A stretch of DNA of 64,000 nt, taken from contig NZ_CP018081.1 of NCBI RefSeq assembly GCF_001886735.1, positions 186,001-250,000 of the forward strand, read 5' to 3'. The stretch comes from Sulfitobacter alexandrii. GTDB lineage: Bacteria > Pseudomonadota > Alphaproteobacteria > Rhodobacterales > Rhodobacteraceae. Under the pieces are notes generated by a model that was not told the origin of the DNA, searched no databases, and worked only from the letters and a program-made list of their open reading frames with translations. Made by a program: the position numbers and the translations under genes. Shown here piece after piece: positions 63,040 through 64,000 of the stretch. Every line of letters starts with the position of its first letter. The stretch's first letter is position 1.

Positions 63040-64000
63040 TCATTCGGTGCCCTGCCCTGCCCGCAGCAGATCCAGGGCCACGTCGACGATCATGTCTTCC
63101 TGACCGCCGACCATTTTGCGCTCGCCCAACTCGACCAGGATTTCGCGCGAATCGAGACCGTAGGTCTTGGCGGCGGTTTCGGCATGACGCAGGAAGCTCG
63201 AATAGACCCCGGCATACCCCAGCGCGATAGTTTCGCGGTCCACCTGCACCGGCCTGTCCTGGATCGGGCGCACCAGCCGGTCAGCCGCGTCCATAAGCGC
63301 GAAAAGATCGCAGCCGTGGTCCCAACCGGACCGCTCGGCGACAGCCACGAAGGCTTCGATCGGCGTATTGCCGGCTCCTGCGCCCATCCCGGCCAAAGAG
63401 CCGTCCACCCGGAACGCGCCCTGTTCCACCGCAACAACCGAATTGGCCACCGCAAGCGACAGATTCTGATGCGCGTGGATACCCACCTGGGTTTCCGGAT
63501 TCAGTACATCGCGATAGGCGCGGATACGGTCCCGTGCGCCATCCATCAGCAGCGCGCCGGCCGAGTCGGTGACATAGACGCAATGGGCGCCATAGCTTTC
63601 CATCAACAACGCCTGTTCGGCCAACTCCTTTGGCCCCAACATGTGCGCCATCATCAAAAAGCCCGACACATCCATGCCGATCTTGCGGGCATGGGCGATA
63701 TGCTGGGCGGCGACATCGGCCTCGGTGCAATGGGTGGCCACACGGACTGAGCGCACCCCCGCATCATAGGCGGCCTGAAGGTCGTGAATGGTGCCGATCC
63801 CCGGCACCAGAAGAGCTGTCAGTTTGGCGGTTTCAAGCTTGTCGGCGACGGCGGCGATCCATTCAAGATCGGTGTGGCGCCCAAAACCATAGGCAAAGCT
63901 CGACCCGGCCAGCCCGTCGCCGTGGCTCAGTTCGATCGCGGCCACGCCGGCGCGGTCCAGCGCCGTGGCGATGTCGATGCACTGATCCAAAGTGTACCGG
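63040..64000 (-). CDS. 4-hydroxy-2-oxovalerate aldolase-like (partial, start outside window)
   Basis: The frame continues to the right edge as [19 protein letters not shown], the usual position ~20 of DmpG/MhpE-type aldolases; the N-terminal catalytic segment is beyond the window. [56 protein letters not shown] and [13 protein letters not shown] are diagnostic for the HMG-CoA lyase-like barrel and its C-terminal communication domain. It cleaves 4-hydroxy-2-oxoacids to pyruvate and an aldehyde at the end of meta-cleavage routes, normally with an acylating aldehyde dehydrogenase. Confidence 0.92.
   Translation of the reverse strand, partial: RYTLDQCIDIATALDRAGVAAIELSHGDGLAGSSFAYGFGRHTDLEWIAAVADKLETAKLTALLVPGIGTIHDLQAAYDAGVRSVRVATHCTEADVAAQHIAHARKIGMDVSGFLMMAHMLGPKELAEQALLMESYGAHCVYVTDSAGALLMDGARDRIRAYRDVLNPETQVGIHAHQNLSLAVANSVVAVEQGAFRVDGSLAGMGAGAGNTPIEAFVAVAERSGWDHGCDLFALMDAADRLVRPIQDRPVQVDRETIALGYAGVYSSFLRHAETAAKTYGLDSREILVELGERKMVGGQEDMIVDVALDLLRAGQGTE

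Overview
The window looks like a replicon from a GC-rich alphaproteobacterium, most likely of the Rhodobacterales (Paracoccus/roseobacter type). The protein families, codon usage and vitamin genes fit that order. No rRNA, tRNA or CRISPR array was seen. I also found no recognisable replication initiator or site-specific integrase, so whether the conjugative part is a plasmid or an integrated element cannot be decided here.

Layout. 1-1.7 kb: the end of an acyl-CoA dehydrogenase gene, a biotin transporter (bioY) and a metallo-beta-lactamase-fold hydrolase carrying an early in-frame stop. 1.9-15.7 kb: a complete VirB-type type IV secretion system (T4SS) with small periplasmic and regulatory genes. 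It includes one transglycosylase embedded in a VirB5-like frame and a 55-residue lipoprotein in the VirB7 size class. 16-16.8 kb: a two-gene module resembling a toxin-antitoxin pair. 16.9-21.8 kb, minus strand: coupling protein VirD4, a VirD2-like relaxase and a MobC-like accessory protein. Just upstream of that operon is a sequence one base different from an Agrobacterium T-DNA border nick core (TATTTCCTGCCA), next to a 13-bp inverted repeat. This is the candidate oriT.

22.3-41.7 kb: a long run of genes on the minus strand, all transcribed toward the candidate oriT, apart from a parDE pair and one decayed gene. They are mostly small conserved plasmid proteins of unknown function, plus RadC, a PAPS-reductase-like protein, a 1419-residue methyltransferase/strawberry-notch helicase, a ParB-like protein and the antirestriction protein ArdC. 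The region has two ~500-bp direct repeats, each ending at the start of a different gene, and a leader motif repeated at four places. Together these suggest a leading region: the part of a conjugative element that enters the recipient first and expresses anti-defence functions early. An IS110/IS1111-type element sits inside it.

42-64 kb: housekeeping and catabolic genes. These are a Dabb protein, a decayed pabB, nadABC (NAD synthesis), panBC (pantothenate), an HPP-CBS membrane protein, and two convergent thiamine units each headed by a TPP riboswitch: nudix-thiD, and thiC-thiM-thiE. thiD is cut by an IS66-family element with an 8-bp target duplication. The right end is a minus-strand cluster: 4-hydroxy-2-oxovalerate-type aldolase, FMN reductase, luciferase-like monooxygenase, metallo-hydrolase, two SDRs, RibB and DUF1330. 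It looks like a catabolic pathway built around a two-component flavin monooxygenase.
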